Shown: piece by piece, positions 52,048-61,106 of the stretch | Position numbering within the stretch: position 1 is the stretch's first letter | Layout: every line of letters begins with the position of its first letter | Source of the DNA: Pseudogemmatithrix spongiicola | Lineage (GTDB): Bacteria; Gemmatimonadota; Gemmatimonadetes; Gemmatimonadales; Gemmatimonadaceae | Assembly (NCBI RefSeq): GCF_030623445.1 | Contig: NZ_CP130613.1 | Span: 868,001-932,000, forward strand | DNA length: 64,000 nucleotides | Direction of reading: 5' to 3' | The notes under the pieces: model-generated | The model's input: the letters and a program-made list of their open reading frames with translations, nothing else | What the model was told of the DNA's origin: nothing | Database searches by the model: none | Translations under genes and position numbers: made by a program

Positions 52048-53082
52048 GTGTCCCCGTCCGCCATCCCGCCGCATCCCTCGTCCGCATCGCGTGCGCCGCA
52101 GCGCCTCGCGTTGCCGCCTCTCGCGCTCGACAGCGGGCGAATGCTTCGCGATGCCACCATCGCGTACCACGTGGACGGTGCGCTCAACGCCCGCCGCGAC
52201 AACGTCGTGCTCGTGTTGCATGCACTCACCGGCTCGGCTGATGCTGCGGGCGATTGGTGGGCGCCGCAGATCGGGCCCGCGCGCGCCATCGATACGACGC
52301 GGTGGGCCGTGCTTGCGCCAAACCTGCTCGGCTCGTGCTACGGCAGCTCGGGACCGAGTAGCATCGACGGATTCCCGGTGCTGACGGTGCGCGACCAGGC
52401 GCGTGCGATCGCCGTGCTGCTGGAGCGCCTCGGCATCGAGCGCGTCGCGCTCGTGGTCGGCGGATCGCTCGGCGGCATGGTGGCGTTGGAGTTCGCGGCC
52501 GGCTTTCCCGGCCGTGCGCTGCGGGCCTTGGTGTTCGCGGCGCCGGCGCGACTCGGCGCGGGTGCGATTGCATGGTCGGCGGTGCAGCGGCAGGCGCTCG
52601 CGTTGGGAGGCGACGCGGGACTGGCCTTGGCGCGGCAAATCGCCATGCTCTCATACCGAACGGCACCGGGGCTCGATGCCCGATTCGGCCGCGAGCGCGG
52701 TCGTGACGGCAGCTTCCGTGTGAGCGAGTGGCTGGCGCGGCACGGCGAGCGACTCGTGGCGCGCATGGATGCCGAGACGTATCGCACGCTCATTGACGTG
52801 ATGGACACGCACGATGTCGCGGGCGATCGCGGGGGCATCGGCGAGCGGCTGCGGGCCTCGCGCACGCAGTTCACGGGCGTCGGGATTCCCGGCGACCTGT
52901 TCTGCGACGCCAGCGAAGTGCAGGCGTGGGTCCGTGCGGCCGGCGGCGCGTATCGGGAACTCCACTCGGTGCATGGGCACGACGCGTTCCTCATCGAGCA
53001 TGCGCAGGTGTCCGCACTGCTCCGCGAGGCGTTGGGCGAGTCCGCGACTGCTGCGGCGAGCGCGGTGGAGGTGGCCGCATGA
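52048..53082 (+). CDS. metX: Homoserine O-acyltransferase
   Basis: Acylates homoserine, the first committed step to methionine. The 344-residue alpha/beta-hydrolase protein starts at GTG 52048 with GGAG 5 bases upstream; the longer frame runs through the riboswitch. It has ALTGSADA, NLLGSCYGSSGP, nucleophile Ser140 (GGSLGGM), Asp in GIPGDLFCD, and His in HGHDAFLIE. The acyl donor (acetyl- or succinyl-CoA) cannot be fixed, since MetX proteins may use either. The stop overlaps hom by ATGA. Confidence 0.95.
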   Translation: MSPSAIPPHPSSASRAPQRLALPPLALDSGRMLRDATIAYHVDGALNARRDNVVLVLHALTGSADAAGDWWAPQIGPARAIDTTRWAVLAPNLLGSCYGSSGPSSIDGFPVLTVRDQARAIAVLLERLGIERVALVVGGSLGGMVALEFAAGFPGRALRALVFAAPARLGAGAIAWSAVQRQALALGGDAGLALARQIAMLSYRTAPGLDARFGRERGRDGSFRVSEWLARHGERLVARMDAETYRTLIDVMDTHDVAGDRGGIGERLRASRTQFTGVGIPGDLFCDASEVQAWVRAAGGAYRELHSVHGHDAFLIEHAQVSALLREALGESATAAASAVEVAA

Positions 53083-54059
53083 CGTCAGTCGTGAAGGTCG
53101 CGGTGGCCGGCTGCGGCACCGTCGGTGCGGCGCTGCTTGACTTGCTGGAGCGGCATGGCGAGGCACTGCGGCAGCGTCGCGGTGTGCGCTACCAAGTCAC
53201 GCGCGTGCTGGTGCGGGATGCCGATCGCCCGCGCGCGGTGTCGGTGGACCGCGCGCTGTTCACCGATCGCGTGGACCACTTCCTTGAGACTCCCGCGGAC
53301 ATCGTGGTCGAAGCCATCGGCGGCACGACGGCGGCGCGCGCCGTCGCGCATGGCACGTTGGTGCGCGGCCGGCGATTGGTGACCGCCAACAAGGCCCTGT
53401 TGCGCATCGAAGGGCCGGCGCTGGATGCGCTGGCCCGCGCGCATCGCGCGGCCGGTGCCACGCTCGACTTCGAGGCGGCGGTCGGGGGCGGCGTGCCGGT
53501 GGTGCGCCTGCTGCGCGAGTCGCTGGCCGGCCACGGACTGCATCGCATCCGCGGCGTGCTCAACGGCACCACCAATTACATCCTCTCGCGTGTCGAGCAG
53601 GGCGTCCCGTTTGCGGACGCACTCGCGGCGGCGCAGCGGGCGGGCTTCGCCGAAGCCGATCCCACGCGCGACCTCGACGGCACCGATGCCGCGGACAAGA
53701 TCGCCGTGCTGGCGTGGCTGGGCTTCGGCGTGGATCCGGCGGCGCTGCGCGTGCGCGCGACGGGCATCGATGCGTCGTTGGCGCTCGAGGCGCGCGCGGC
53801 CGCGCGGCGTGGACGCGCCGTGCGCCTCGTCGCGACCGCTGTCCGCATCGGCGACGGCGTGCATGCCACCGTCGCCCCCCGCGTGGTGCCGCGCGGGCAT
53901 CCCTTCGCGCAGGTGCGCGACGAACAGAACCTCATCCAACTCGAGAGCGAGAGCGCCGGCACGTTGACCGTGGCCGGTGCGGGCGCCGGTGGCTCCGCCA
54001 CCGCGTCCGCCGTCCTCGCCGACATCCTTCGCCACGGAGCCACCAATGCCGCATCCTGA
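53079..54059 (+). CDS. hom: Homoserine dehydrogenase without ACT domain
   Basis: Reduces aspartate semialdehyde to homoserine. The 326-residue protein begins at ATG 53079 with AGCGTVG (NAD(P) loop), TANKALL, the substrate block DFEAAVGGGVPVVRLLRES, NGTTNYIL and GFAEADPTRDLDGTDAADK. It stops after the catalytic domain; the C-terminal ACT domain that gives threonine feedback in many enzymes is missing, while the SAM riboswitch upstream provides control. It overlaps metX by 4 and metZ by 14 bases. Confidence 0.95.
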   Translation: MTSVVKVAVAGCGTVGAALLDLLERHGEALRQRRGVRYQVTRVLVRDADRPRAVSVDRALFTDRVDHFLETPADIVVEAIGGTTAARAVAHGTLVRGRRLVTANKALLRIEGPALDALARAHRAAGATLDFEAAVGGGVPVVRLLRESLAGHGLHRIRGVLNGTTNYILSRVEQGVPFADALAAAQRAGFAEADPTRDLDGTDAADKIAVLAWLGFGVDPAALRVRATGIDASLALEARAAARRGRAVRLVATAVRIGDGVHATVAPRVVPRGHPFAQVRDEQNLIQLESESAGTLTVAGAGAGGSATASAVLADILRHGATNAAS

Positions 54060-55227
54060 AACGCTCGCCATTCGCACGCAGCATCCGACCACGCCGAACC
54101 GCGAGCACTCGGTGCCGCTGTTCCTCACGTCCAGTTTCGTATTCGACGACGCCGAGCAGGCGCGCGCGCTGTTCGCGGAGGAGCTCGAGGGGCCGGTGTA
54201 TAGCCGGTACTCGAATCCCAACACGGACGAGTTCGTGCGCAAGCTCTGCCTGCTCGAAGGTGCGGAGGACGGAATTGCCACCGCGTCCGGCATGAGCGCT
54301 GTGTTCACGGCGATCGCGTCGCTGGTGCACTCGGGGGACCACATCGTCGCGGCGCGTGCGCTCTTCGGCTCCTCGCACCAGCTGCTGACGCGGGTGTTTC
54401 CGAAGTGGGGCGTCACGCATACCTACGTGGACGGCGGCGAGGCGGAGGCCTTCGCCGACGCGATCACGCCGGCGACCAAGCTCATCTTCGTCGAGACGCC
54501 GTCGAACCCCGGCCTCGACCTCGTGGATCTCGAGGCGCTCGGGCGGCTCGCGCAGTCACGCGGCATCCCGCTCGTCGTGGACAACTGCTTCTCGACGCCC
54601 ATCCTGCAGCAGCCGATCGCGCTCGGCGCGTCGTTGGTGGTGCACTCAGCCACCAAGTTCATCGACGGTCAGGGCCGTACGCTTGGCGGGGCGATCGTCG
54701 GGCACAAGGCGCTCGTCGCCGAGGCGCGGTTCCTCGCGCGGCATTCGGGACCGGCCCTCAGCCCGTTCAACGCCTGGGTGCTGAGCAAGAGCCTCGAGAC
54801 GCTGGCGCTGCGCCTCGAGAAGCATTCGGCGAACGCCCTGCACGTGGCACGCTGGTTGGAGACGCATCCAGCCGTGCGGCGGGTGCGCTATCCCCACCTG
54901 CCGTCGCATCCGCAGTTCGCGCTCGCGACGCGGCAGATGCGCTGGGGCGGGGGCGTGCTGACGCTGGATGTGGGGAGTTACGAGACGGCGCGCCGGGTCA
55001 TCGATGGCCTGCGGCTCTGCTCACACTCGCCGAACCTCGGCGACGTGCGGACAATCGTGACGCATCCGGCGTCGACGACGCACTCGAAGCTGACCGAGGA
55101 GGAGCGGCAGCGCGTGGGCATCACGCCGGGGCTGCTGCGCATCTCTGTCGGGCTCGAGCATCCCGACGATGTTGTCGCGGACCTACGGGCTGCGCTAGCT
55201 GTCGGTTCTAAAGAGGTTGTTCACTGA
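54046..55227 (+). CDS. metZ: O-succinyl/O-acetylhomoserine sulfhydrylase, 3' end supplied by IS
   Basis: Converts acylated homoserine and sulfide to homocysteine with PLP. The 393-residue protein starts at ATG 54046 (GGAG 6 bases upstream) and shows the Cys/Met-metabolism signature SATKFIDGQGRTLGG with Lys204, plus SRYSNPNT, SGMSAVF and SVGLEHPDD. The last residues (VGSKEVVH and stop) are encoded by the left end of the IS481 element. Without the insertion the frame would read on about 29 codons, antisense into the hydratase gene. The catalytic core is intact, so the protein is probably active. Confidence 0.93.
   Translation: MPHPETLAIRTQHPTTPNREHSVPLFLTSSFVFDDAEQARALFAEELEGPVYSRYSNPNTDEFVRKLCLLEGAEDGIATASGMSAVFTAIASLVHSGDHIVAARALFGSSHQLLTRVFPKWGVTHTYVDGGEAEAFADAITPATKLIFVETPSNPGLDLVDLEALGRLAQSRGIPLVVDNCFSTPILQQPIALGASLVVHSATKFIDGQGRTLGGAIVGHKALVAEARFLARHSGPALSPFNAWVLSKSLETLALRLEKHSANALHVARWLETHPAVRRVRYPHLPSHPQFALATRQMRWGGGVLTLDVGSYETARRVIDGLRLCSHSPNLGDVRTIVTHPASTTHSKLTEEERQRVGITPGLLRISVGLEHPDDVVADLRAALAVGSKEVVH
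55194..55199. repeat. IS481 target-site duplication, left copy
   Basis: GCTAGC, identical to 56234-56239. It fits the NCTAGN target known for IS481. Confidence 0.85.
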
Positions 55228-56233
55228 GGCATAACTGAGGAAGCTGGAGGTGCGAGCCACCCAACCTTCAGCCAGAGGCCTCAGTGAACATCCACAACAA
55301 TGCGCGATTGACCGCCTGGGGGCGAGCCGAGCTCGTCCGCCGGGTGGTCCTCGACGGCGAGCCGGTGCGCGCCGTCGCCGCGGCCCTCCACATCAGCCCG
55401 AGCACGGCTTACAAGTGGCTGCGCCGCTTCGCGGCCGGGGGCTGGGCGGCGCTGGCCGACCGCTCCTCGCGCCCGCATCGCTCGCCGACCGCCACGCGGC
55501 CGGCGCTCATCGAGCGGATTCTCCGCCTGCGCGCGACGCGGCTCACCGGGCCGGAGATCGCGGAGCGGCTCGGGCTCGCGGTCTCGACCGTGGGCCGGGT
55601 CCTCACGCGCGCGGGCCAGGGCCGGCTGAAGGGCCCGGGGGCGACGGGCGGGCCGCGCTACCAGCGCGAGACGCCCGGCGAGCTCGTGCATGTCGACACG
55701 AAGGCCCTCGATCGCTTCGTCACGGCGGGCCATCGCGCGCACGGCAACCGCTCGAAGGTCGGCCGCCGTCGGGGGCTCGGGCAGGACCATCTCCACGTCG
55801 CGGTCGACGACGCGACGCGGCTCGCGTACGCGGCGCTGCTACCGACACAGGACGCGGCGGCGTGCACCCGCTTCCTCGAGGCGGCGCGCCGCTGGTTTGC
55901 GCAGCTGGGCATCGCCGTCACCGGTGTGATGACCGACAACGCCAAGGCGTACACGAGCCACGCGGTGCAGGCCGCGCTGGCCGCGCACGGGATCCGGCAC
56001 CTGCGCACCAAGCCCTACCGCCCGCAGACGAACGGCAAGGCGGAGCGCTTCATCCAGACCGCGCTCCGCCGCTGGGCCTACAAGAAGCCATACCGGACCT
56101 CGGCGCACCGCAACGCGGCGCTGCCCGACTTCCTAGATTGCTACAACGTCGAACGGCCGCACCGGTCGCTCGGCCGCGTCCCGCCGCTGCTCCACTTCCT
56201 CATGCAGCGTGAACAACGTCCTTAGAACCGACA
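55200..56233 (+). mobile_element. Complete IS481-family insertion sequence
   Basis: A 1034-bp element with 25-bp terminal inverted repeats (55200-55224 and 56209-56233; 23 of 25 match, both begin TGTCGGTTCTAA). It is flanked by GCTAGC duplications and has one intact transposase gene. It sits at the convergent junction of metZ and the enoyl-CoA hydratase gene. The intact ends and transposase suggest recent arrival and possible mobility. Confidence 0.95.
55284..56225 (+). CDS. IS481-family DDE transposase
   Basis: The 313-residue transposase begins at GTG 55284. It has an N-terminal HTH (AVAAALHISPSTAYKWLRRF) and a second HTH (EIAERLGLAVSTVGRVLTRAG), followed by an integrase-like catalytic core with Asp138 (HVDTKAL), Asp218 (MTDNAKAY) and Glu254 (GKAERFI). 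The D-to-E spacing of 35 is the classic DD35E. The stop codon lies within the right inverted repeat. Confidence 0.96.
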   Translation: MNIHNNARLTAWGRAELVRRVVLDGEPVRAVAAALHISPSTAYKWLRRFAAGGWAALADRSSRPHRSPTATRPALIERILRLRATRLTGPEIAERLGLAVSTVGRVLTRAGQGRLKGPGATGGPRYQRETPGELVHVDTKALDRFVTAGHRAHGNRSKVGRRRGLGQDHLHVAVDDATRLAYAALLPTQDAAACTRFLEAARRWFAQLGIAVTGVMTDNAKAYTSHAVQAALAAHGIRHLRTKPYRPQTNGKAERFIQTALRRWAYKKPYRTSAHRNAALPDFLDCYNVERPHRSLGRVPPLLHFLMQREQRP

Positions 56234-56239
56234 GCTAGC
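56234..56239. repeat. IS481 target-site duplication, right copy
   Basis: GCTAGC; it contains the TAG stop (minus strand, 56237-56235) of the enoyl-CoA hydratase gene. Confidence 0.85.
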
Positions 56240-57020
56240 GGGCGCGGAACTTGTCGAGCGCGGCCTTGGTGAAGTCGCTGAGGACCATGCGGCCGCTCAT
56301 GGCGGCACGCTCCGCCATGCGTGATTCCCAGTCGTCGATGTCGCGCCAGAAGATGCGCTTCATCTCGCGCATCGCCTCGGGGTTGTAGCCGGCGAGGCGC
56401 TGCGCAAACGACTGCACCACGGCGTCGAGGGCGTGTGTGTTGTCGACAACCTGCGAGTAGAGGCCGTGGCGCTCGCACCACTGGGCATCGTGCCAGTCGG
56501 CGTGGACGGCGAGGTTCATGAACGGCGCGGGACCGAGCTTGCGCTCGAGCACTACGCCGACGACGAAGGGCCCGATACCAACCTGCAACTCGGAGAGCTT
56601 GGCCTGCGCGGTCTCGACGGCGAAGGAGTAATCGCTGGCGGCGATCACTCCGAGGGCTCCGCCGGCGGCGCGGCCGTGCACGCGCGTGATCACGAACTTC
56701 GGCGCGCGGACCATGGCGAGGATCACGCGGGCGAAGCCGGAGAAGAAGTCCTGGCCTTGCTCGGGCGTGGCGACGGCGGTGAACTCGTCGAAGCTGGCGC
56801 CGGCGCAGAAGGCGCCTTCGCCGGCAGAGCGCAGGACGATGACGCGGGCGTCGGGGTCGTTGCCGAGGGTGGTGATACCCGCGGCCAGCTCGCGCAACAG
56901 CGCGGAGGGCAGGGAGTTGCCCTTGGGGTGGAAGAACTCGACGGTTCCGATGCCGTCGGCGACGGAAAGCTGGACGCGTCCGTCCGTGAGGGCGCTGGGG
57001 GCGGGGCTGGTCGGCGTCAT
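56235..57020 (-). CDS. Enoyl-CoA hydratase/isomerase family protein
   Basis: The 261-residue crotonase-fold protein has the oxyanion-hole segments [14 protein letters not shown] and [21 protein letters not shown]. The context (divergent from paaA) suggests a role in phenylacetate catabolism, for example as a PaaG- or PaaF-like hydratase or isomerase. ATG 57020 is only 28 bases from the paaA ATG, with a TATGTTTC box (minus strand 57033-57026) 5 bases upstream. The stop codon falls in the IS target duplication and is unchanged. Confidence 0.85.
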   Translation of the reverse strand: MTPTSPAPSALTDGRVQLSVADGIGTVEFFHPKGNSLPSALLRELAAGITTLGNDPDARVIVLRSAGEGAFCAGASFDEFTAVATPEQGQDFFSGFARVILAMVRAPKFVITRVHGRAAGGALGVIAASDYSFAVETAQAKLSELQVGIGPFVVGVVLERKLGPAPFMNLAVHADWHDAQWCERHGLYSQVVDNTHALDAVVQSFAQRLAGYNPEAMREMKRIFWRDIDDWESRMAERAAMSGRMVLSDFTKAALDKFRAR

Positions 57021-57025
57021 AGCGG

Positions 57026-57042
57026 GAAACATACTAAATTGC
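57026..57042. promoter_or_regulatory. Overlapping divergent start region, hydratase / paaA
   Basis: Only 27 bases lie between the two ATGs. TATGTTTC on the minus strand (57033-57026) and TAAATTGC on the plus strand (57035-57042) are -7-like boxes facing opposite ways. Their -33 regions must lie inside the opposite genes, and both mRNAs would be nearly leaderless. Confidence 0.4.
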
Positions 57043-57047
57043 GGGCT

Positions 57048-58010
57048 ATGGCCCAGACGACCGTTCCCCAAGAGGATCCGGCGCTCCTCGCCGCCTTCGA
57101 GGCGCGCATTGCCGCCGGTGAGAGCATCGAGCCCAAGGACTGGATGCCGGAGCGCTACCGCAAGCAGCTGACGCGCATGATGGCGCAGCACGCGCACTCG
57201 GAGATCGTCGGCATGCTCCCCGAGGGCAACTGGATCACGCGCGCGCCCTCGCTGCGGCGCAAGATGAGCCTCATCGCCAAGGTGCAGGACGAGGCGGGGC
57301 ACGGCCTCTACATCTATTGCGGCACCGAGACGCTGGGCGTGGACCGCCACGACCTGTTCAACCAGCTGCTCGACGGCTCGGCCAAGTACTCGTCGATCTT
57401 CAACTACCCGACGCTGAGCTGGGCCGATATGGGCGTGATCGGCTGGTTCGTCGACGGCGCGGCGATCGTGAACCAGACGGTGTTGGCGAAGGCCTCGTAT
57501 GGGCCCTACGCCCGCGCGATGGTGCGTATCTGCAAGGAAGAGAACTTCCACAAGCGCCAGGGCTTCGAGATCTGCGCGACGCTCGCCAAGGGCACGCCGG
57601 CGCAGAAGGAGATGCTCCAGGACGCCGTGAACCGGTTCTGGTGGCCGTCGCTGATGATGTTCGGGCCATCCGACAAGGATTCGCCGAATTCCGCCGAGCT
57701 GCTCAAGTGGCGCGTGAAGCGGAAGACCAACGACGAGCTGCGTCAGCGCTTCGTGAACCTGACCGTGCCGCAGGCGCAGGCGATTGGCGTGACGCTGCCG
57801 GATCCGGATCTCAAGTACAACGCCGAGACCAAGAACTGGGAGTTCGGCGAGATCGACTGGTCGGAGTTCTGGGAAGTGGTGCAGGGCAACGGGCCGTGCA
57901 ACGCCGAGCGGCTGGCGGCGCGGAACAAGGCGCACGATGACGGGCAGTGGGTGCGCGAGGCGGCGTTGGCGCACGCCGCGAAGCGGTCGGCGAAGTCCTC
58001 GGCGGCGTAA
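57048..58010 (+). CDS. paaA: Phenylacetyl-CoA 1,2-epoxidase subunit A
   Basis: Catalytic diiron subunit of the multicomponent epoxidase that activates the aromatic ring of phenylacetyl-CoA. The 320-residue protein has the PaaA start ([25 protein letters not shown]), the helix pairs with [26 protein letters not shown] (iron ligands Glu and His) and [11 protein letters not shown]. Length is normal. It heads paaABCD. A 27-base repeat of the CACCACGAAGG type separates it from paaB. Confidence 0.96.
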   Translation: MAQTTVPQEDPALLAAFEARIAAGESIEPKDWMPERYRKQLTRMMAQHAHSEIVGMLPEGNWITRAPSLRRKMSLIAKVQDEAGHGLYIYCGTETLGVDRHDLFNQLLDGSAKYSSIFNYPTLSWADMGVIGWFVDGAAIVNQTVLAKASYGPYARAMVRICKEENFHKRQGFEICATLAKGTPAQKEMLQDAVNRFWWPSLMMFGPSDKDSPNSAELLKWRVKRKTNDELRQRFVNLTVPQAQAIGVTLPDPDLKYNAETKNWEFGEIDWSEFWEVVQGNGPCNAERLAARNKAHDDGQWVREAALAHAAKRSAKSSAA

Positions 58011-58017
58011 CTGCTGT

Positions 58018-58044
58018 CACCACGAAGGCACGAAGACACGAAGG
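58018..58044 (+). repeat. CACCACGAAGG-type dispersed repeat, copy 1
   Basis: CACCACGAAGGCACGAAGAC followed by ACGAAGG, in the paaA-paaB gap. Two further copies flank 63509-63656. It is a short extragenic repeat whose role is unknown. Confidence 0.7.
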
Positions 58045-58053
58045 GGTTTTTCG

Positions 58054-58344
58054 ATGAGCGTTGAACAGTCTTGGCCGTTGTGGGAAGTGTTTACCCAGGG
58101 GAACCAGGGTGAACCCTTTGAGCACGCGGGCTCGCTGCACGCGACGGACGCGGAGCATGCGCTGCAGAACGCGCGCGATGTGTACACGCGGCGCGGCGAG
58201 GCGGTGAACCTGTGGGTGGTGCCGTCGTCGGCGATTACGGCCTCGGCGCCGTCGGATGCGGGGCCGTTCTTCGAGCCCGGCAACGAGAAGGCCTACCGGC
58301 ACCCGCAGTTCTACAAGGTGCCGCAAGGCGTGCGTGTGTTTTGA
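58054..58344 (+). CDS. paaB: Phenylacetyl-CoA 1,2-epoxidase subunit B
   Basis: Small structural subunit of the epoxidase. The 96-residue protein matches PaaB: WPLWEVFTQGNQGEPFEHAGSLHATDAEHAL, NARDVYTRRGEAVNLWVVPSSAI and YRHPQFYKVPQGV. It overlaps paaC by TGATG. The ATG follows the dispersed repeat by 9 bases and lacks a clear ribosome-binding site, apart from the GAAGG of the repeat itself. Confidence 0.96.
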   Translation: MSVEQSWPLWEVFTQGNQGEPFEHAGSLHATDAEHALQNARDVYTRRGEAVNLWVVPSSAITASAPSDAGPFFEPGNEKAYRHPQFYKVPQGVRVF

Positions 58345-59186
58345 TGGCGAAGCACGAGGAGGAAGAAGGCGGCATCGCGGCCGGTGAGGCGAAGGCGGGC
58401 GTCGGCGCGGTGGCCGGGACGCGGGGGCCCCAGCTAGGTGCGCCGCTGGTTGAGTACTTCCTGCGGCTTGGGGACGATCGCCTCATCCTCGGGCATCGGA
58501 TGTCCGAGTGGACGGGGCACGGGCCCATTCTCGAAGAAGACATCGCGACGGCGAACATCGCGCTGGATCTCATCGGGCAGGCGTCGCAGCTGCTCAAGCT
58601 GGCGGGCGAGACCGAGGGCAAGGGGCGCGATGAGAACGCGCTGGCCTATTTTCGGGACGGGACGCAGTTCCGGAACTGCCTGCTCGTGGAGCTCCCGAAG
58701 GGCGACTTCGGCGACACGATGGTCCGCCAGTTCCTGTTCGATGCGCAGAGCGTGCTCGTGCTCGACGAGCTGACGAAGTGCGGGCACGCCGAGCTCGCGG
58801 CGATCGCGGCGAAGGCGATCAAGGAAGACAAGTATCATCTGCGCCACTCGAGCGAGTGGGTGGTGCGCCTCGGGGACGGCACGGACGAGAGTCACGCGCG
58901 CGTGCAGGCGTCGCTGGATCGCCTGTGGAGGTACACGGGCGAGCTCTTCGCGACCGACGAGGTGGATCGCGCCGTTGCCGCGGCGGGCATCTCGATTGAC
59001 ATGGCGGGCATCAAGGCGCGCTGGGACACCATCGTGAACGACGTACTCGGGCGCGCGACGCTGACGCGGCCCGCGGACGGCCCGATGCAGCGCGGCGGGC
59101 GGCGCGGCCGCCACACGGAGCACATCGGCCACCTGCTCGCGACCATGCAGAGCGTGGCGCGGGCGCATCCCGGCGCGACTTGGTGA
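58344..59186 (+). CDS. paaC: Phenylacetyl-CoA 1,2-epoxidase subunit C
   Basis: Structural partner of PaaA in the epoxidase. The 280-residue protein has an extra Glu/Gly/Ala-rich N-terminus (about 30 residues), then the PaaC fold: EYFLRLGDDRLILGHRMSEWTGHGPILEEDIA, NIALDLIGQASQLL, KEDKYHLRHSSEWVVRLGDGT and the C-terminal GRRGRHTEHIGHLLATMQSV. It overlaps paaB at its start and paaD at its end. Confidence 0.95.
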   Translation: MAKHEEEEGGIAAGEAKAGVGAVAGTRGPQLGAPLVEYFLRLGDDRLILGHRMSEWTGHGPILEEDIATANIALDLIGQASQLLKLAGETEGKGRDENALAYFRDGTQFRNCLLVELPKGDFGDTMVRQFLFDAQSVLVLDELTKCGHAELAAIAAKAIKEDKYHLRHSSEWVVRLGDGTDESHARVQASLDRLWRYTGELFATDEVDRAVAAAGISIDMAGIKARWDTIVNDVLGRATLTRPADGPMQRGGRRGRHTEHIGHLLATMQSVARAHPGATW

Positions 59187-59677
59187 CCTTCAGCCGCGAC
59201 CGGGTGTTCGAGATCCTCGGGACCGTCCCCGATCCCGAGGTGCCCGTCATCTCCGTCGTCGAGCTTGGCATCGTGCGCGACGCCGCGCAGCGCAGTGATG
59301 GGACCGTCGAGGTGACGATCACGCCGACCTACAGCGGCTGCCCGGCGATGTTCGAGATCGAGCGCGACGTCGTGTCCGCGCTCGAGGCGGCCGGTGCGCC
59401 GTCCGTCGAGGTGAAGACCGTGCTCTCCCCGGCGTGGACGACGGATTGGATCCCCGAGACGGCGCGCGAGAAGCTGCGCAAGTACGGCATCGCGCCGCCG
59501 GGGCCGGCAAACGACGGCGGCTTGGTCACGCTGGTGCGCGCCAAGCCGCCGGTGCAATGCCCGTGGTGCGGCTCGCGCAACACCACGCTCAAGAGCGAGT
59601 TCGGGTCCACGGCCTGCAAGGCCATCCATGTCTGCAAGGACTGCCGGCAGCCGTTCGACGAGTTCAAGGCGATCTAG
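59183..59677 (+). CDS. paaD: PaaD, Fe-S assembly factor for the epoxidase
   Basis: The 164-residue protein has a DUF59/MIP18 N-terminal domain (TVPDPEVPVISVVELGIVRDA, PTYSGCPAMFEIE) and a C-terminal zinc ribbon (CPWCGSRNT...CKDCRQPFDEFKAI), which defines PaaD. It is thought to help mature the iron sites of the Paa oxygenase. GTG 59183 overlaps the paaC stop. The reductase gene paaE does not follow; the next gene is on the other strand. Confidence 0.95.
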   Translation: MTFSRDRVFEILGTVPDPEVPVISVVELGIVRDAAQRSDGTVEVTITPTYSGCPAMFEIERDVVSALEAAGAPSVEVKTVLSPAWTTDWIPETAREKLRKYGIAPPGPANDGGLVTLVRAKPPVQCPWCGSRNTTLKSEFGSTACKAIHVCKDCRQPFDEFKAI

Positions 59678-59678
59678 C

Positions 59679-61106
59679 CTACACCTGCTTCACCTTCCAG
59701 CGACCGCGCCGGAAGAGGATCGCGCTGACGATCGCCAGCGCGGAGTACGCCATCGGCACGGCGATGAACACGCCGCGGAATCCCAGGTCGGTGCGCTGCG
59801 ACATCCACCAGGCCAGCGGGATCTGCAGCACCCAGAAGACGAAGAAGTTGATCCAACTCGGCGTGCGCGTGTCGCCCGCGCCGTTGAAGGACTGCTCGAG
59901 CACCATGCCGAGCGCATACAGCGGGAAGCCCAGCGACATGACGCGCAGCGCATAGCTCGCGACCGCACGCACGTCGGCTGCCTCGCTGAACCAACTCACC
60001 ATGGTCGGCGCGAAGATCCAGAATGCCACGCCCGTCAGGCCGAGCACGAGCATGTTGATGCGCGCCGCCACCCACACCGAGCGTTCGGCGCGATCGGGAT
60101 TCTCCGCGCCCAAGGCTTGGCCCACCATCGTGGCTGCGGCGGCCCCGACGCCGTACGCGGGCATCAAGGCGAACAACAGGATGCGGATCGAGATCGTGTA
60201 GCCGGCGACCGCCGCTGCGCCGAACGTCGACGTGAGCCGCACGAGCCAGATCCAGCTCATCGAGCTCAGCGCCACCTGCACCGTGCCCCAACCGGAGAGC
60301 TTGGCGATGCTGAACATCGTCGCCGGCTCGACGCCGAGGTGGTGCTTGTGCACGTGCAGGTTGCCCTCGCCGGTGCTCAGGTGCCACAGCGCCCAGAGGA
60401 ACCCGATGGCGCGGCCGATGAACGTGGCCCACGCGGCGCCGACCAACCCGAGCTCCGGAAAGAACCCGACGCCGAAGATCAGCAGCGGGTCCAGCACGAT
60501 GTTGATGGCGTTGCCAAGCATCAGCACGCGCATCGCCACGGCGGCATCGCCGGCACCACGGAAGGCCGCGTTCACGAGGAAGAGCAGGAACACCGCGCCG
60601 TTCGCCGCCAACGACACCCGCGCGAAGCCCGTGCCGACCGCGAGCACCTCGGCATCGGCACCCATCAGCGCGAGCAAGTCGGGCGCGAAGATCGCGCCGA
60701 GGACGCCGAGCACGGAGGAGAGGAGCAGGCCGAGGAGCAGGGCCTGGACCGTGGCGCGCGCGGCGGCGTCTGGGTCTTTCTCGCCGATGCGGCGTGCCAC
60801 CGTGGCGGTGGCACCGATGCTCAGGCCCATCGCGACGGTGTAGATGACGACCATCAGCGATTCGGTGAGCCCGATGGTTGCGACGGCGGCGGGGCCGAGG
60901 CGCCCGACGAAGAAGGCATCGACGACCGCGAAGATGCTTTCCATCGACATCTCGAGCACCATCGGCACCGCGAGCAGGAAGATCGCGCGCCCGATGGGAC
61001 CCTGCGTGTAATCGTGCTCCGCGCCGCGGATGGCGTCGCGGATGTCGCGCCAGAGACCGCTCGACGCGGGTGCGGGGGCTGCGGTGGATTCGGGACTGCT
61101 ATGCAT
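59679..61106 (-). CDS. MATE family efflux transporter
   Basis: The 475-residue protein has twelve hydrophobic helices in two halves and MATE traits: PMVLEMSMESIFAVVDAFFVGRLGPAAVATIGL at TM1-2, NAAFRGAGDA, and the matching PAYGVGAAAATMVGQALGA and EQSFNGAGDTRTP in the second half. It would export cationic drugs or metabolites against Na+ or H+. It is tail-to-tail with paaD (1 base apart). Substrate unknown. Confidence 0.94.
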   Translation of the reverse strand: MHSSPESTAAPAPASSGLWRDIRDAIRGAEHDYTQGPIGRAIFLLAVPMVLEMSMESIFAVVDAFFVGRLGPAAVATIGLTESLMVVIYTVAMGLSIGATATVARRIGEKDPDAAARATVQALLLGLLLSSVLGVLGAIFAPDLLALMGADAEVLAVGTGFARVSLAANGAVFLLFLVNAAFRGAGDAAVAMRVLMLGNAINIVLDPLLIFGVGFFPELGLVGAAWATFIGRAIGFLWALWHLSTGEGNLHVHKHHLGVEPATMFSIAKLSGWGTVQVALSSMSWIWLVRLTSTFGAAAVAGYTISIRILLFALMPAYGVGAAAATMVGQALGAENPDRAERSVWVAARINMLVLGLTGVAFWIFAPTMVSWFSEAADVRAVASYALRVMSLGFPLYALGMVLEQSFNGAGDTRTPSWINFFVFWVLQIPLAWWMSQRTDLGFRGVFIAVPMAYSALAIVSAILFRRGRWKVKQV

